DNA of 64,000 nucleotides from Clostridium formicaceticum (GTDB taxonomy: Bacteria; Bacillota; Clostridia; Peptostreptococcales; Natronincolaceae), in assembly GCF_001854185.1 (NCBI RefSeq), contig NZ_CP017603.1, positions 682,001-746,000 of the forward strand, given 5' to 3'. Of this stretch, positions 12,945 to 40,257 are shown piece after piece; the stretch's first letter is position 1; each line of letters starts with the position of its first letter. The position numbers and the translations under genes are program-made. The notes below the pieces were generated by a model. The model did not search any database. It was not told the origin of the DNA and worked only from the letters and a program-made list of their open reading frames with translations.

Positions 12945-13020
12945 TGGTGATCCATCCGCGACTCGAACGCGGGACACCCTGATTAAAAGTCAGGTGCTCT
13001 ACCGACTGAGCTAATGGATC
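12945..13020 (-). tRNA. tRNA-Lys(TTT)
   Basis: Anticodon TTT, acceptor GATCCAT/ATGGATC, CCA encoded. Copies at 20946 and 27159. Confidence 0.97.
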
Positions 13021-13026
13021 TCGTTT

Positions 13027-13102
13027 TGGCTGGGATAGCAGGACTCGAACCTGCGAATGACGGAGTCAAAGTCCGTTGCCTTACCGACTTGGCTATATCC
13101 CA
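13027..13102 (-). tRNA. tRNA-Gln(TTG)
   Basis: Anticodon TTG, acceptor TGGGATA/TATCCCA, discriminator G. Copy at 27241. Confidence 0.97.
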
Positions 13103-13106
13103 ACTT

Positions 13107-13183
13107 TGGCGTACCCACAGGGATTCGAACCCCGGACACACGGCTTAGAAGGCCGTTGCTCTATCCTGCTGAGCTATGGGTAC
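13107..13183 (-). tRNA. tRNA-Arg(TCT)
   Basis: Anticodon TCT, discriminator G, CCA encoded. Copy at 21026. It is the only Arg isoacceptor in the window. Confidence 0.97.
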
Positions 13184-13191
13184 ATAATTAT

Positions 13192-13265
13192 TGGAGCGGG
13201 TGAAGGGAATCGAACCCTCGCGGTCAGCTTGGAAGGCTGAAGTTCTACCACTGAACTACACCCGC
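13192..13265 (-). tRNA. tRNA-Gly(TCC)
   Basis: Anticodon TCC, acceptor GCGGGTG/CACCCGC, discriminator U. Copy at 21112; a GCC isoacceptor is at 27480. Confidence 0.97.
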
Positions 13266-13284
13266 ATGTGTGTTATATATATTA

Positions 13285-13369
13285 TGGTGGAGGGAGAAGG
13301 ATTCGAACCTTCGAAGTCGTCGACAACAGATTTACAGTCTGCCCCCTTTGGCCACTCGGGAATCCCTCC
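13285..13369 (-). tRNA. tRNA-Tyr(GTA)
   Basis: Identical to 6559-6643, including the flanking TGTGTGTTATATATATTA spacer. Confidence 0.97.
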
Positions 13370-13372
13370 AGT

Positions 13373-13448
13373 TGGAGCTGGTGATGGGACTCGAACCCGC
13401 AACCTGCTGATTACAAATCAGCTGCTCTGCCAATTGAGCTACACCAGC
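13373..13448 (-). tRNA. tRNA-Thr(TGT)
   Basis: Identical to 6647-6722. Followed by the same 126-nt-class structured spacer (13449-13572). Confidence 0.97.
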
Positions 13449-13572
13449 AAGTTTATTAATAATGTTCTTAGCTTTTTCGCAACACATTTTACTTAAGTTG
13501 AACCATTGAAATGTGTTTCGAAACGCTAAGTAAGTGATCAACACAAAATCAAAGATTTTGGTTGTCTACTTA

Positions 13573-13649
13573 TGGCGACCTGGAAGGGACTCGAACCCTC
13601 GACCTCCAGCGTGACAGGCTGGCATTCTAACCAACTGAACTACCAGGCC
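13573..13649 (-). tRNA. tRNA-Asp(GTC)
   Basis: Identical to 6849-6925; its 3' flank lacks a GT dinucleotide present in cluster A. Confidence 0.97.
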
Positions 13650-13660
13650 GCGTATTTTCA

Positions 13661-13736
13661 TGGTGGGCGCAACAGGACTTGAACCTGTGACCCCCTGCTT
13701 GTAAGGCAGGTGCTCTCCCAGCTGAGCTATGCGCCC
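13661..13736 (-). tRNA. tRNA-Val(TAC)
   Basis: Identical to 6937-7012. Confidence 0.97.
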
Positions 13737-13742
13737 ATTTTT

Positions 13743-13817
13743 TGGTGACCCCTAGGGGAATCGAACCCCTGTTACCGCCGTGAAAGGGCGGTGTCTTAAC
13801 CGCTTGACCAAGGGGCC
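13743..13817 (-). tRNA. tRNA-Glu(TTC)
   Basis: Identical to 7020-7094. Here it is preceded in the transcript by fMet rather than elongator Met. Confidence 0.97.
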
Positions 13818-13821
13818 AAAA

Positions 13822-13897
13822 TGGTTGCGGGGACAGGACTTGAACCTGCGGCCTCCGGGTTATGAGCCCGACGAGCTACCAACTGCTCTACCCCGCG
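13822..13897 (-). tRNA. Initiator tRNA-fMet(CAT)
   Basis: Anticodon CAT with the initiator signature: an unpaired first base (C1 opposite A72) and the GGG/CCC-type anticodon stem (TCGGGCTCATAACCCGG). Copy at 34063. Confidence 0.96.
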
Positions 13898-13902
13898 TTA
13901 TT

Positions 13903-13991
13903 TGGTGCCGAAGACCGGAATCGAACCGGTACGATCTTGAAGGACCGCAGGATTTTAAGTCCTGTGCGTCTGCCAGTTCCGCCACTTCGGC
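13903..13991 (-). tRNA. tRNA-Leu(TAA)
   Basis: Class II tRNA with a long variable arm, anticodon TAA. Copy at 34144. Confidence 0.97.
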
Positions 13992-13997
13992 TTTTTT

Positions 13998-14072
13998 TGG
14001 CTCCAGAGAGAGGACTCGAACCTCCAACCTACCGGTTAACAGCCGGGTGCTCCACCATTGAGCTACTCTGGA
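13998..14072 (-). tRNA. tRNA-Asn(GTT)
   Basis: Anticodon GTT, discriminator G. First tRNA after the rrn2 5S gene; copies at 27766 and 34239. Confidence 0.97.
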
Positions 14073-14080
14073 ACTTCTAT

Positions 14081-14194
14081 ATCGCAACGACCTACTCTCC
14101 CAGGCAGCTTCCCGCCAAGTACCATCAGCGCTGAAGGGCTTAACTACTGTGTTCGGTATGGGAACAGGTGTGACCCCTTCGCTATTGTCACGAT
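14081..14194 (-). rRNA. rrf: 5S rRNA (rrn2)
   Basis: Same sequence as the rrn1 5S as far as I can compare. Confidence 0.95.
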
Positions 14195-14455
14195 ATTAAG
14201 TAGATGACCAAAATCTTTAATTTTGTGTCAGTCACTTAGTTAGAAATCGATTGATTCCTTTCCTTCTTTTCATCAGAAGGAATCATGAGACTTTCTAACA
14301 TCCTTTGTTGGTCACTTAGTTAGCGTTTCACGACGGATTTCATTGGGTTTTTTCTAATGAAAATTCCGTTGGGAATAAGCTAACATCAGCTTATGACCTA
14401 TGTCTTATTTAATTTGAGGTATTATTCCCTCAAAACTAAACAATGTATGAGTATT
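14195..14455 (-). other. rrn2 23S-5S spacer with extra hairpin
   Basis: Like the rrn1 spacer, but with about 60 bp inserted near 14333-14390. The insert forms a hairpin (ACGGATTTCATT / AATGAAAATTCCGT). The same insert, with small differences, is in rrn3, rrn4 and rrn5. Confidence 0.75.
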
Positions 14456-19465
<5,010 letters not shown>

Positions 19466-19998
19466 TAAAAGTATTGTAACCAAAATCTTTGATTTTGTGT
19501 TAGCTACTTTGTTAGAAATTTTATGTTTCGTTTCCTTTGGTTTTTTATCACTAAAGGAAACATAAAATTTACAACTTCCTTAATTTCTTACCTTCTAAAA
19601 ATTCATCAGAATCTTTCAGGTTGCTGGCTTAATATCTATACTGTTTAATTTTCAAAGACCTTTTTTTCTGCCGCCCTCGTTTGGCGACTTAACTACTATA
19701 GCACACTTTGCTATCTTATGTCAACACTTTTTTAAAAAAATTCTTTTTCATCTGTGTCGAACTTTCTTCTTTCCTGTCACCCCTTGCTGGCGGCGACTTT
19801 TACTACTATATCAAACTTTTCTGCTCTTGTCAAGTGGTTTTTAAAAAAATAATGAAAACATGCCCGAGAAAATTACTAGGATTAAGATAATATATAATTA
19901 AGATAATATATAATTAAGAACTTTTTACGGGGCTAAATCACTGACAATCTATGGTGATCTATCTCTTAGAAGAAAGAAGGAGAATTATAACTCCTTAA
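19466..19998 (-). promoter_or_regulatory. rrn2 leader with tandem promoters
   Basis: No gene in this stretch. P1 (19805-19833) is TTGACA-N17-TATAGT and P2 (19695-19724) is TTGACA-N18-TATAGT on the minus strand. Long leader type, with the AAATTTTATGTTTCC hairpin. Further upstream (19882-19916) is a tandem duplication of ATTAAGATAATATATA. Confidence 0.85.
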
Positions 19999-20026
19999 AT
20001 AAAAAAAAGCCATTTTTGTAAATGGC
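19999..20026 (-). terminator. Terminator overlapping the 3' end of tRNA-Asp (cluster C / rrn3)
   Basis: On the minus strand GCCATTT / AAATGGC flank a four-base loop and are followed by eight T. The 5' arm includes the last bases and CCA of tRNA-Asp (20023-20026), so the tRNA 3' end is part of the terminator stem. Confidence 0.85.
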
Positions 20027-20099
20027 GACCCGGAAGGGACTCGAACCCTCGACCTCCAGCGTGACAGGCTGGCATTCTAACCAACTGAACTACCGGGCC
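20023..20099 (-). tRNA. tRNA-Asp(GTC), variant acceptor
   Basis: Differs from the other Asp genes in the acceptor stem: GGCCCGG/CCGGGTC rather than GGCCTGG/CCAGGTC, a paired change. Last gene of cluster C. Confidence 0.97.
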
Positions 20100-20100
20100 C

Positions 20101-20177
20101 TGGTAGCGGCAACAGGAATCGAACCTGTGACCTTTCGGGTATGAACCGAACGCTCTAGCCAGCTGAGCTATGCCGCC
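20101..20177 (-). tRNA. tRNA-Met(CAT), elongator
   Basis: Identical to 7101-7177, but here at the distal end of a cluster rather than next to 5S. Confidence 0.94.
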
Positions 20178-20204
20178 GTGTTTCATACGCATTTAAAATT
20201 AAAA

Positions 20205-20280
20205 TGGTGCCCAGAGGCGGAATCGAACCACCGACACGGGGATTTTCAGTCCCCTGCTCTACCGACTGAGCTATCTGGGC
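20205..20280 (-). tRNA. tRNA-Phe(GAA)
   Basis: Identical to 12781-12856. Confidence 0.97.
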
Positions 20281-20288
20281 AAATTTAT

Positions 20289-20365
<77 letters not shown>

Positions 20366-20377
20366 AATTATATTGAA

Positions 20378-20454
20378 TGGTCCGGGTGGAGAGATTCGAA
20401 CTCCCGACCCCATGGTCCCAAACCATGTGCGCTACCAAACTGCGCTACACCCGG
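20378..20454 (-). tRNA. tRNA-Pro(TGG)
   Basis: Anticodon TGG, acceptor CCGGGTG/CACCCGG. First of two identical Pro genes in cluster C, which flank Trp and Ile2. Confidence 0.97.
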
Positions 20455-20458
20455 AAAA

Positions 20459-20534
20459 TGGCAGGGGCGACAGGATTTGAACCCACGACATGCGGTTTTG
20501 GAGACCGCCGTTCTACCAACTGAACTACACCCCT
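20459..20534 (-). tRNA. tRNA-Trp(CCA)
   Basis: Anticodon CCA, acceptor AGGGGTG/CGCCCCT, discriminator G. The only Trp tRNA in the window. Confidence 0.97.
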
Positions 20535-20555
20535 ACTAATGCTGTTTTGTTACTA

Positions 20556-20632
20556 TGGTGGGCCTTCAGGGACTCGAACCCCGGACCTGCCGGTTATGAG
20601 CCGGACGCTCTGACCAACTGAGCTAAAGGCCC
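20556..20632 (-). tRNA. tRNA with CAT anticodon, probably tRNA-Ile2
   Basis: The acceptor GGGCCTT and body resemble bacterial tRNA-Ile2, in which TilS converts C34 to lysidine to read AUA. It lacks initiator features and differs from the elongator Met at 7101. Ile2 identity is inferred. Copy at 26883. Confidence 0.85.
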
Positions 20633-20658
20633 TAATATTTAGGTTAATAAAACTTAAA

Positions 20659-20735
20659 TGGTCCGGGTGGAGAGATTCGAACTCCCGACCCCATGGTCCC
20701 AAACCATGTGCGCTACCAAACTGCGCTACACCCGG
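20659..20735 (-). tRNA. tRNA-Pro(TGG)
   Basis: Same sequence as 20378-20454. Confidence 0.97.
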
Positions 20736-20739
20736 AAAA

Positions 20740-20831
20740 TGGCGGAGAAGGCGGGATTCGAACCCGCGCGCCGCTTACACGACCTAACGGTTTAGCAAAC
20801 CGTCCTCTTCAGCCTACTTGAGTACTTCTCC
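20740..20831 (-). tRNA. tRNA-Ser(GCT)
   Basis: Class II tRNA with a long variable arm, anticodon GCT, discriminator G. Single copy in the window, inserted between Pro and Ser(TGA) relative to cluster D. Confidence 0.97.
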
Positions 20832-20853
20832 TAGTAATTTACGATTGTTACAT

Positions 20854-20942
20854 TGGCGGAGAGGGTGGGATTCGAACCCACGGCCCCTTTCGGAGTCACT
20901 GGTTTTCAAGACCAGCTCCTTAAACCACTCGGACACCTCTCC
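20854..20942 (-). tRNA. tRNA-Ser(TGA)
   Basis: Class II tRNA, anticodon TGA, acceptor GGAGAGG/CCTCTCC. Copy at 27067. Confidence 0.97.
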
Positions 20943-20945
20943 ATT

Positions 20946-21021
20946 TGGTGATCCATCCGCGACTCGAACGCGGGACACCCTGATTAAAAGTCAGGTGCTC
21001 TACCGACTGAGCTAATGGATC
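20946..21021 (-). tRNA. tRNA-Lys(TTT)
   Basis: Identical to 12945-13020. Confidence 0.97.
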
Positions 21022-21025
21022 TTTA

Positions 21026-21102
21026 TGGCGTACCCACAGGGATTCGAACCCCGGACACACGGCTTAGAAGGCCGTTGCTCTATCCTGCTGAGCTATGGGT
21101 AC
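21026..21102 (-). tRNA. tRNA-Arg(TCT)
   Basis: Identical to 13107-13183; the Gln gene that separates Arg from Lys in cluster B is missing here. Confidence 0.97.
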
Positions 21103-21111
21103 ATATTTAAT

Positions 21112-21185
21112 TGGAGCGGGTGAAGGGAATCGAACCCTCGCGGTCAGCTTGGAAGGCTGAAGTTCTACCACTGAACTACACCCGC
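21112..21185 (-). tRNA. tRNA-Gly(TCC)
   Basis: Identical to 13192-13265. First tRNA after the rrn3 5S gene, only five bases from it. Confidence 0.97.
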
Positions 21186-21190
21186 ATCAT

Positions 21191-21304
21191 ATCGCAACGA
21201 CCTACTCTCCCAGGCAGCTTCCCGCCAAGTACCATCAGCGCTGAAGGGCTTAACTACTGTGTTCGGTATGGGAACAGGTGTGACCCCTTCGCTATTGTCA
21301 CGAT
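21191..21304 (-). rRNA. rrf: 5S rRNA (rrn3)
   Basis: Same sequence as the other 5S copies where compared. Confidence 0.95.
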
Positions 21305-21566
21305 ATTAAGTAGATGACCAAAATCTTTAATTTTGTGTCAGTCACTTAGTTAGAAATCGATTGATTCCTTTCCTTCTTTTCATCAGAAGGAATCATGAGA
21401 CTTTCTAACATCCTTTGTTGGTCACTTAGTTAGCGTTTCACGACGAATTTCATTGGGTTTTCTTAATGAAAATCCGTTGGGAATAAGCTAACATCAGCTT
21501 ATGACCTATGTCTTATTTAATTTGAGGTATTATTCCCTCAAAACTAAACAATGTATGAGTTATTTT

Positions 21567-26576
<5,010 letters not shown>

Positions 26577-26882
26577 TAAAAAATTTCTGGGTTCTATCAA
26601 TATTGATAGATGTATTTTGCTGGCTTAATATCTATACTGTTTAATTTTCAAAGACCTTTTTTCGCCGCCCTCGTTTGGCGACTTAACTACTATATCATAC
26701 TTCGCTATCTTATGTCAACACTTTTTTAAAAAATTTCTTTTTCATCTGTGTCGAACTTTCTTCTTTCCTGTCACCCCTTGCTGGCGGCGACTTTTACTAC
26801 TATATCAAATTTATTGATGCTTGTCAATGCTTTTTTGAAAACACTTTTCTCACAAATAATTACCTTCGATTTACCTTTTCAA
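26577..26882 (-). promoter_or_regulatory. rrn3 leader, short type, with tandem promoters
   Basis: P1 (26799-26827) is TTGACA-N17-TATAGT and P2 (26689-26718) is TTGACA-N18-TATAGT on the minus strand. Here the long AAATTTTATGTTTCC hairpin is replaced by a smaller one (TCTATCAATATTGATAGA). I see no clear terminator between the end of cluster D (26883) and P1, so transcription of rrn4 might run into rrn3. Confidence 0.83.
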
Positions 26883-26959
26883 TGGTGGGCCTTCAGGGAC
26901 TCGAACCCCGGACCTGCCGGTTATGAGCCGGACGCTCTGACCAACTGAGCTAAAGGCCC
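26883..26959 (-). tRNA. tRNA with CAT anticodon, probably tRNA-Ile2
   Basis: Identical to 20556-20632; last gene of cluster D. Confidence 0.85.
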
Positions 26960-26985
26960 TAATATTTAGGTTAATAAAACTTAAA

Positions 26986-27062
26986 TGGTCCGGGTGGAGA
27001 GATTCGAACTCCCGACCCCATGGTCCCAAACCATGTGCGCTACCAAACTGCGCTACACCCGG
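26986..27062 (-). tRNA. tRNA-Pro(TGG)
   Basis: Identical to the cluster C Pro genes, with the same spacer to Ile2. Confidence 0.97.
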
Positions 27063-27066
27063 AAAA

Positions 27067-27155
27067 TGGCGGAGAGGGTGGGATTCGAACCCACGGCCCC
27101 TTTCGGAGTCACTGGTTTTCAAGACCAGCTCCTTAAACCACTCGGACACCTCTCC
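27067..27155 (-). tRNA. tRNA-Ser(TGA)
   Basis: Identical to 20854-20942; here it directly follows Pro without Ser(GCT). Confidence 0.97.
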
Positions 27156-27158
27156 ATT

Positions 27159-27234
27159 TGGTGATCCATCCGCGACTCGAACGCGGGACACCCTGATTAA
27201 AAGTCAGGTGCTCTACCGACTGAGCTAATGGATC
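27159..27234 (-). tRNA. tRNA-Lys(TTT)
   Basis: Third copy of the Lys gene. Confidence 0.97.
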
Positions 27235-27240
27235 TTGTTT

Positions 27241-27316
27241 TGGCTGGGATAGCAGGACTCGAACCTGCGAATGACGGAGTCAAAGTCCGTTGCCTTACCG
27301 ACTTGGCTATATCCCA
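27241..27316 (-). tRNA. tRNA-Gln(TTG)
   Basis: Second copy of the Gln gene, adjacent to Lys as in cluster B. Confidence 0.97.
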
Positions 27317-27339
27317 AATTGATATTAATTAACTTTCAA

Positions 27340-27416
27340 TGGGGTGGATGATGGGATTCGAACCCACGCATGCAGGAGCCACAATCCTGTGTCTTAACCA
27401 CTTGACTACATCCACC
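27340..27416 (-). tRNA. tRNA-His(GTG)
   Basis: Anticodon GTG, with the encoded extra 5' G opposite discriminator C that marks tRNA-His. Single copy in the window. Confidence 0.97.
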
Positions 27417-27479
27417 GTATTTATCATACATAAAATAAGTAAACGATTTTAAAACAACCACCTACTTATAACATAAAAA

Positions 27480-27554
27480 TGGAGCGGAAGACGGGACTCG
27501 AACCCGCGACCCTCGCCTTGGCAAGGCGATGCTCTACCACTGAGCCACTTCCGC
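27480..27554 (-). tRNA. tRNA-Gly(GCC)
   Basis: Anticodon GCC, acceptor GCGGAAG/CTTCCGC. Single copy, unlike the TCC isoacceptor. Confidence 0.97.
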
Positions 27555-27602
27555 ATATATTGCACATATAGTGTTATGATAACCAAAAGAATCCTCTTAA
27601 AA

Positions 27603-27678
27603 TGGTGGGCGCAACAGGACTTGAACCTGTGACCCCCTGCTTGTAAGGCAGGTGCTCTCCCAGCTGAGCTATGCGCCC
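27603..27678 (-). tRNA. tRNA-Val(TAC)
   Basis: Identical to 6937-7012. Confidence 0.97.
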
Positions 27679-27685
27679 ATTTTTT

Positions 27686-27760
27686 TGGTGACCCCTAGGG
27701 GAATCGAACCCCTGTTACCGCCGTGAAAGGGCGGTGTCTTAACCGCTTGACCAAGGGGCC
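27686..27760 (-). tRNA. tRNA-Glu(TTC)
   Basis: Identical to 7020-7094; next to Asn here, without Leu and fMet. Confidence 0.97.
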
Positions 27761-27765
27761 AAATT

Positions 27766-27840
27766 TGGCTCCAGAGAGAGGACTCGAACCTCCAACCTAC
27801 CGGTTAACAGCCGGGTGCTCCACCATTGAGCTACTCTGGA
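27766..27840 (-). tRNA. tRNA-Asn(GTT)
   Basis: Identical to 13998-14072; first tRNA after the rrn4 5S. Confidence 0.97.
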
Positions 27841-27848
27841 ACTTCTAT

Positions 27849-27962
27849 ATCGCAACGACCTACTCTCCCAGGCAGCTTCCCGCCAAGTACCATCAGCGCT
27901 GAAGGGCTTAACTACTGTGTTCGGTATGGGAACAGGTGTGACCCCTTCGCTATTGTCACGAT
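27849..27962 (-). rRNA. rrf: 5S rRNA (rrn4)
   Basis: Same sequence as the other 5S copies where compared. Confidence 0.95.
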
Positions 27963-28223
27963 ATTAAGTAGATGACCAAAATCTTTAATTTTGTGTCAGT
28001 CACTTAGTTAGAAATCGATTGATTCCTTTCCTTCTTTTCATCAGAAGGAATCATGAGACTTTCTAACATCCTTTGTTGGTCACTTAGTTAGCGTTTCACG
28101 ACGGATTTCATTGGGTTTTTTCTAATGAAAATTCCGTTGGGAATAAGCTAACATCAGCTTATGACCTATGTCTTATTTAATTTGAGGTATTATTCCCTCA
28201 AAACTAAACAATGTATGAGTATT

Positions 28224-31283
<3,060 letters not shown>

Positions 31284-31514
31284 TTTAGTGAATTACTTCA
31301 GCTTTTCTTTTCTCATATCATTGTTTAGTTTTCAAAGAACAATCTAAAAGACTATAGATGTTAAAAATTCTTCCATTCATTTTTTGTTGGTTTAAAACTA
31401 TTGTCGTGAATTACAGAATTTTTAACTAAGCGACTAACACAAAATCTAAGATTTTGGTTGTCTGCTTATTGAGAAACAAAAGTCCCTCAAAATTAAACAG
31501 TATAGTAAAAGCCT

Positions 31515-33050
<1,536 letters not shown>

Positions 33051-33331
33051 TAAAAAATTTCTGGGTTCTATCAATATTGATAGATGTATTTTGCTGGCTT
33101 AATATCTATACTGTTTAATTTTCAAAGACCTTTTTTCGCCGCCCTCGTTTGGCGACTTAACTACTATATCATACTTCGCTATCTTATGTCAACACTTTTT
33201 TAAAAAATTTCTTTTTCATCTGTGTCGAACTTTCTTCTTTCCTGTCACCCCTTGCTGGCGGCGACTTTTACTACTATATCAAACTTCCTTGCCCTTGTCA
33301 ATACTTTTTCTAAATTATTTTTAATGGAATA
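33051..33331 (-). promoter_or_regulatory. rrn4 leader, short type, with tandem promoters
   Basis: P1 (33273-33301) is TTGACA-N17-TATAGT and P2 (33163-33192) is TTGACA-N18-TATAGT on the minus strand. The leader matches rrn3 up to about P1 and then diverges, marking a recombination boundary. Confidence 0.84.
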
Positions 33332-33384
33332 AAGTTAAAGACTTTTTTTACCCCTCGGTGTATTGTAGTCAAGTTAAAAACTTA
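33332..33384. repeat. Family B repeat, partial copy
   Basis: GACTTTTTTTACCCCTCGGTGTATTGTAG-like sequence, aligned by eye to the right half of the element at 1351-1441. It sits between the cluster E terminator and the rrn4 P1 promoter. Confidence 0.45.
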
Positions 33385-33416
33385 AAAAGACAATAATCAA
33401 TGATCATTGTCTTTTT
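33384..33416 (-). terminator. Terminator of tRNA cluster E / rrn5
   Basis: Stem AAAAAGACAATGATCA / TGATTATTGTCTTTTT on the minus strand; one base pair different from the cluster A terminator. Confidence 0.92.
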
Positions 33417-33423
33417 AAACGTA

Positions 33424-33506
33424 TGGTGCGGGTGGAGGGACTTGAACCCCCACGGTCGCCCGCTAGATCCTAAGTCTAGTGCGTCTGCCAATTCCGCCAC
33501 ACCCGC
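33424..33506 (-). tRNA. tRNA-Leu(TAG)
   Basis: Identical to 6457-6539; last gene of cluster E. Confidence 0.97.
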
Positions 33507-33525
33507 ATGTGTGTTATATATATTA

Positions 33526-33610
33526 TGGTGGAGGGAGAAGGATTCGAACCTTCGAAGTCGTCGACAACAGATTTACAGTCTGCCCCCTTTGGCCACTCGG
33601 GAATCCCTCC
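33526..33610 (-). tRNA. tRNA-Tyr(GTA)
   Basis: Identical to 6559-6643. Confidence 0.97.
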
Positions 33611-33613
33611 AGT

Positions 33614-33689
33614 TGGAGCTGGTGATGGGACTCGAACCCGCAACCTGCTGATTACAAATCAGCTGCTCTGCCAATTGAGCTACACCAGC
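33614..33689 (-). tRNA. tRNA-Thr(TGT)
   Basis: Identical to 6647-6722, followed by the structured spacer 33690-33813. Confidence 0.97.
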
Positions 33690-33813
33690 AAGTTTATTAA
33701 TAATGTTCTTAGCTTTTTCGCAACACATTTTACTTAAGTTGAACCATTGAAATGTGTTTCGAAACGCTAAGTAAGTGATCAACACAAAATCAAAGATTTT
33801 GGTTGTCTACTTA

Positions 33814-33890
33814 TGGCGACCTGGAAGGGACTCGAACCCTCGACCTCCAGCGTGACAGGCTGGCATTCTAACCAACTGAACTACCAGGCC
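33814..33890 (-). tRNA. tRNA-Asp(GTC)
   Basis: Identical to 13573-13649, including its flank. Confidence 0.97.
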
Positions 33891-33901
33891 GCGTATTTTC
33901 A

Positions 33902-33977
33902 TGGTGGGCGCAACAGGACTTGAACCTGTGACCCCCTGCTTGTAAGGCAGGTGCTCTCCCAGCTGAGCTATGCGCCC
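33902..33977 (-). tRNA. tRNA-Val(TAC)
   Basis: Identical to 6937-7012. Confidence 0.97.
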
Positions 33978-33983
33978 ATTTTT

Positions 33984-34058
33984 TGGTGACCCCTAGGGGA
34001 ATCGAACCCCTGTTACCGCCGTGAAAGGGCGGTGTCTTAACCGCTTGACCAAGGGGCC
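33984..34058 (-). tRNA. tRNA-Glu(TTC)
   Basis: Identical to 7020-7094. Confidence 0.97.
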
Positions 34059-34062
34059 AAAA

Positions 34063-34138
34063 TGGTTGCGGGGACAGGACTTGAACCTGCGGCCTCCGGG
34101 TTATGAGCCCGACGAGCTACCAACTGCTCTACCCCGCG
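34063..34138 (-). tRNA. Initiator tRNA-fMet(CAT)
   Basis: Identical to 13822-13897, with the C1-A72 mismatch. Confidence 0.96.
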
Positions 34139-34143
34139 TTATT

Positions 34144-34232
34144 TGGTGCCGAAGACCGGAATCGAACCGGTACGATCTTGAAGGACCGCAGGATTTTAAG
34201 TCCTGTGCGTCTGCCAGTTCCGCCACTTCGGC
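34144..34232 (-). tRNA. tRNA-Leu(TAA)
   Basis: Identical to 13903-13991. Confidence 0.97.
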
Positions 34233-34238
34233 TTTTTT

Positions 34239-34313
34239 TGGCTCCAGAGAGAGGACTCGAACCTCCAACCTACCGGTTAACAGCCGGGTGCTCCACCATT
34301 GAGCTACTCTGGA
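34239..34313 (-). tRNA. tRNA-Asn(GTT)
   Basis: Identical to 13998-14072; first tRNA after the rrn5 5S. Confidence 0.97.
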
Positions 34314-34321
34314 ACTTCTAT

Positions 34322-34435
34322 ATCGCAACGACCTACTCTCCCAGGCAGCTTCCCGCCAAGTACCATCAGCGCTGAAGGGCTTAACTACTGTGTTCGGTAT
34401 GGGAACAGGTGTGACCCCTTCGCTATTGTCACGAT
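34322..34435 (-). rRNA. rrf: 5S rRNA (rrn5)
   Basis: Same sequence as the other 5S copies where compared. Confidence 0.95.
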
Positions 34436-34696
34436 ATTAAGTAGATGACCAAAATCTTTAATTTTGTGTCAGTCACTTAGTTAGAAATCGATTGATTCCT
34501 TTCCTTCTTTTCATCAGAAGGAATCATGAGACTTTCTAACATTCTTTGTTGGTCACTTAGTTAGCGTTTCACGACGAATTTCATTGGGTTTTCTTAATGA
34601 AAATCCGTTGGGAATAAGCTAACACAAGCTTATGACCTATGTCTTATTTAATTTGAGGTATTATTCCCTCAAAACTAAACAATGTATGAGTATATT

Positions 34697-39707
<5,011 letters not shown>

Positions 39708-40169
39708 TAAAAGTATTGTAACCAAAATCTTTGATTTTGTGTTAGCTACTTTGTTAGAAATTTTATGTTTCGTTTCCTTTGGTTTTTTATCACTAAAGGA
39801 AACATAAAATTTATAACTTTCTTAATTTCTTACCTTCTAAAAATTCATCAGAATCTTTCAGGTTGCTGGCTTAATATCTATACTGTTTAATTTTCAAAGA
39901 CCTTTTTTTCTGCCGCCCTCGTTTGGCGACTTAACTACTATATCATACTTCGCTATCTTATGTCAACACTTTTTTAAAAAATTTCTTTTTCATCTGTGTC
40001 GAACTTTCTTCTTTCCTGTCACCCCTTGCTGGCGGCGACTTTTACTACTATATCATTTTTTTTTACTCTTGTCAAGTAGTTTTGTGAAAGTTTTTAAAGC
40101 ATTAAGCTTTTTTAGAAACCACTTTTAACGGCGGAATAATAATTTAACATATTCTATGTTTTATGTCAA
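39708..40169 (-). promoter_or_regulatory. rrn5 leader with two or three promoters
   Basis: No gene. Long leader type as in rrn1 and rrn2. P2 is at 39937-39966 (TTGACA-N18-TATAGT) and P1 at 40047-40075 (TTGACA-N17-TATAGT). A further TTGACA-N17-TAAATT lies at 40141-40169 and could be a third promoter, found only upstream of this first operon of the array. Its -10 is poorer and it is unproven. Confidence 0.82.
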
Positions 40170-40198
40170 CATCCTTCAAAAATTTTTTGATGAATTTT

Positions 40199-40236
40199 CA
40201 AAAGGCCTTTGGAGCGCTTATTCTCCAAAGGTCTTT
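40199..40236 (-). terminator. Terminator of the DUF1576 operon
   Basis: AAAAGACCTTTGGAG / CTCCAAAGGCCTTTT stem on the minus strand. It separates this operon from the rrn5 promoters. Confidence 0.88.
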
Positions 40237-40257
40237 TAAGTAGTTTATAGGTGCACG

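Noticed and set aside
20556-20632. Reading this CAT tRNA as elongator or initiator Met
   Set aside because: Distinct elongator (7101) and initiator (13822) genes exist, and the acceptor and body resemble tRNA-Ile2; TilS modification cannot be seen from DNA, so some doubt stays.
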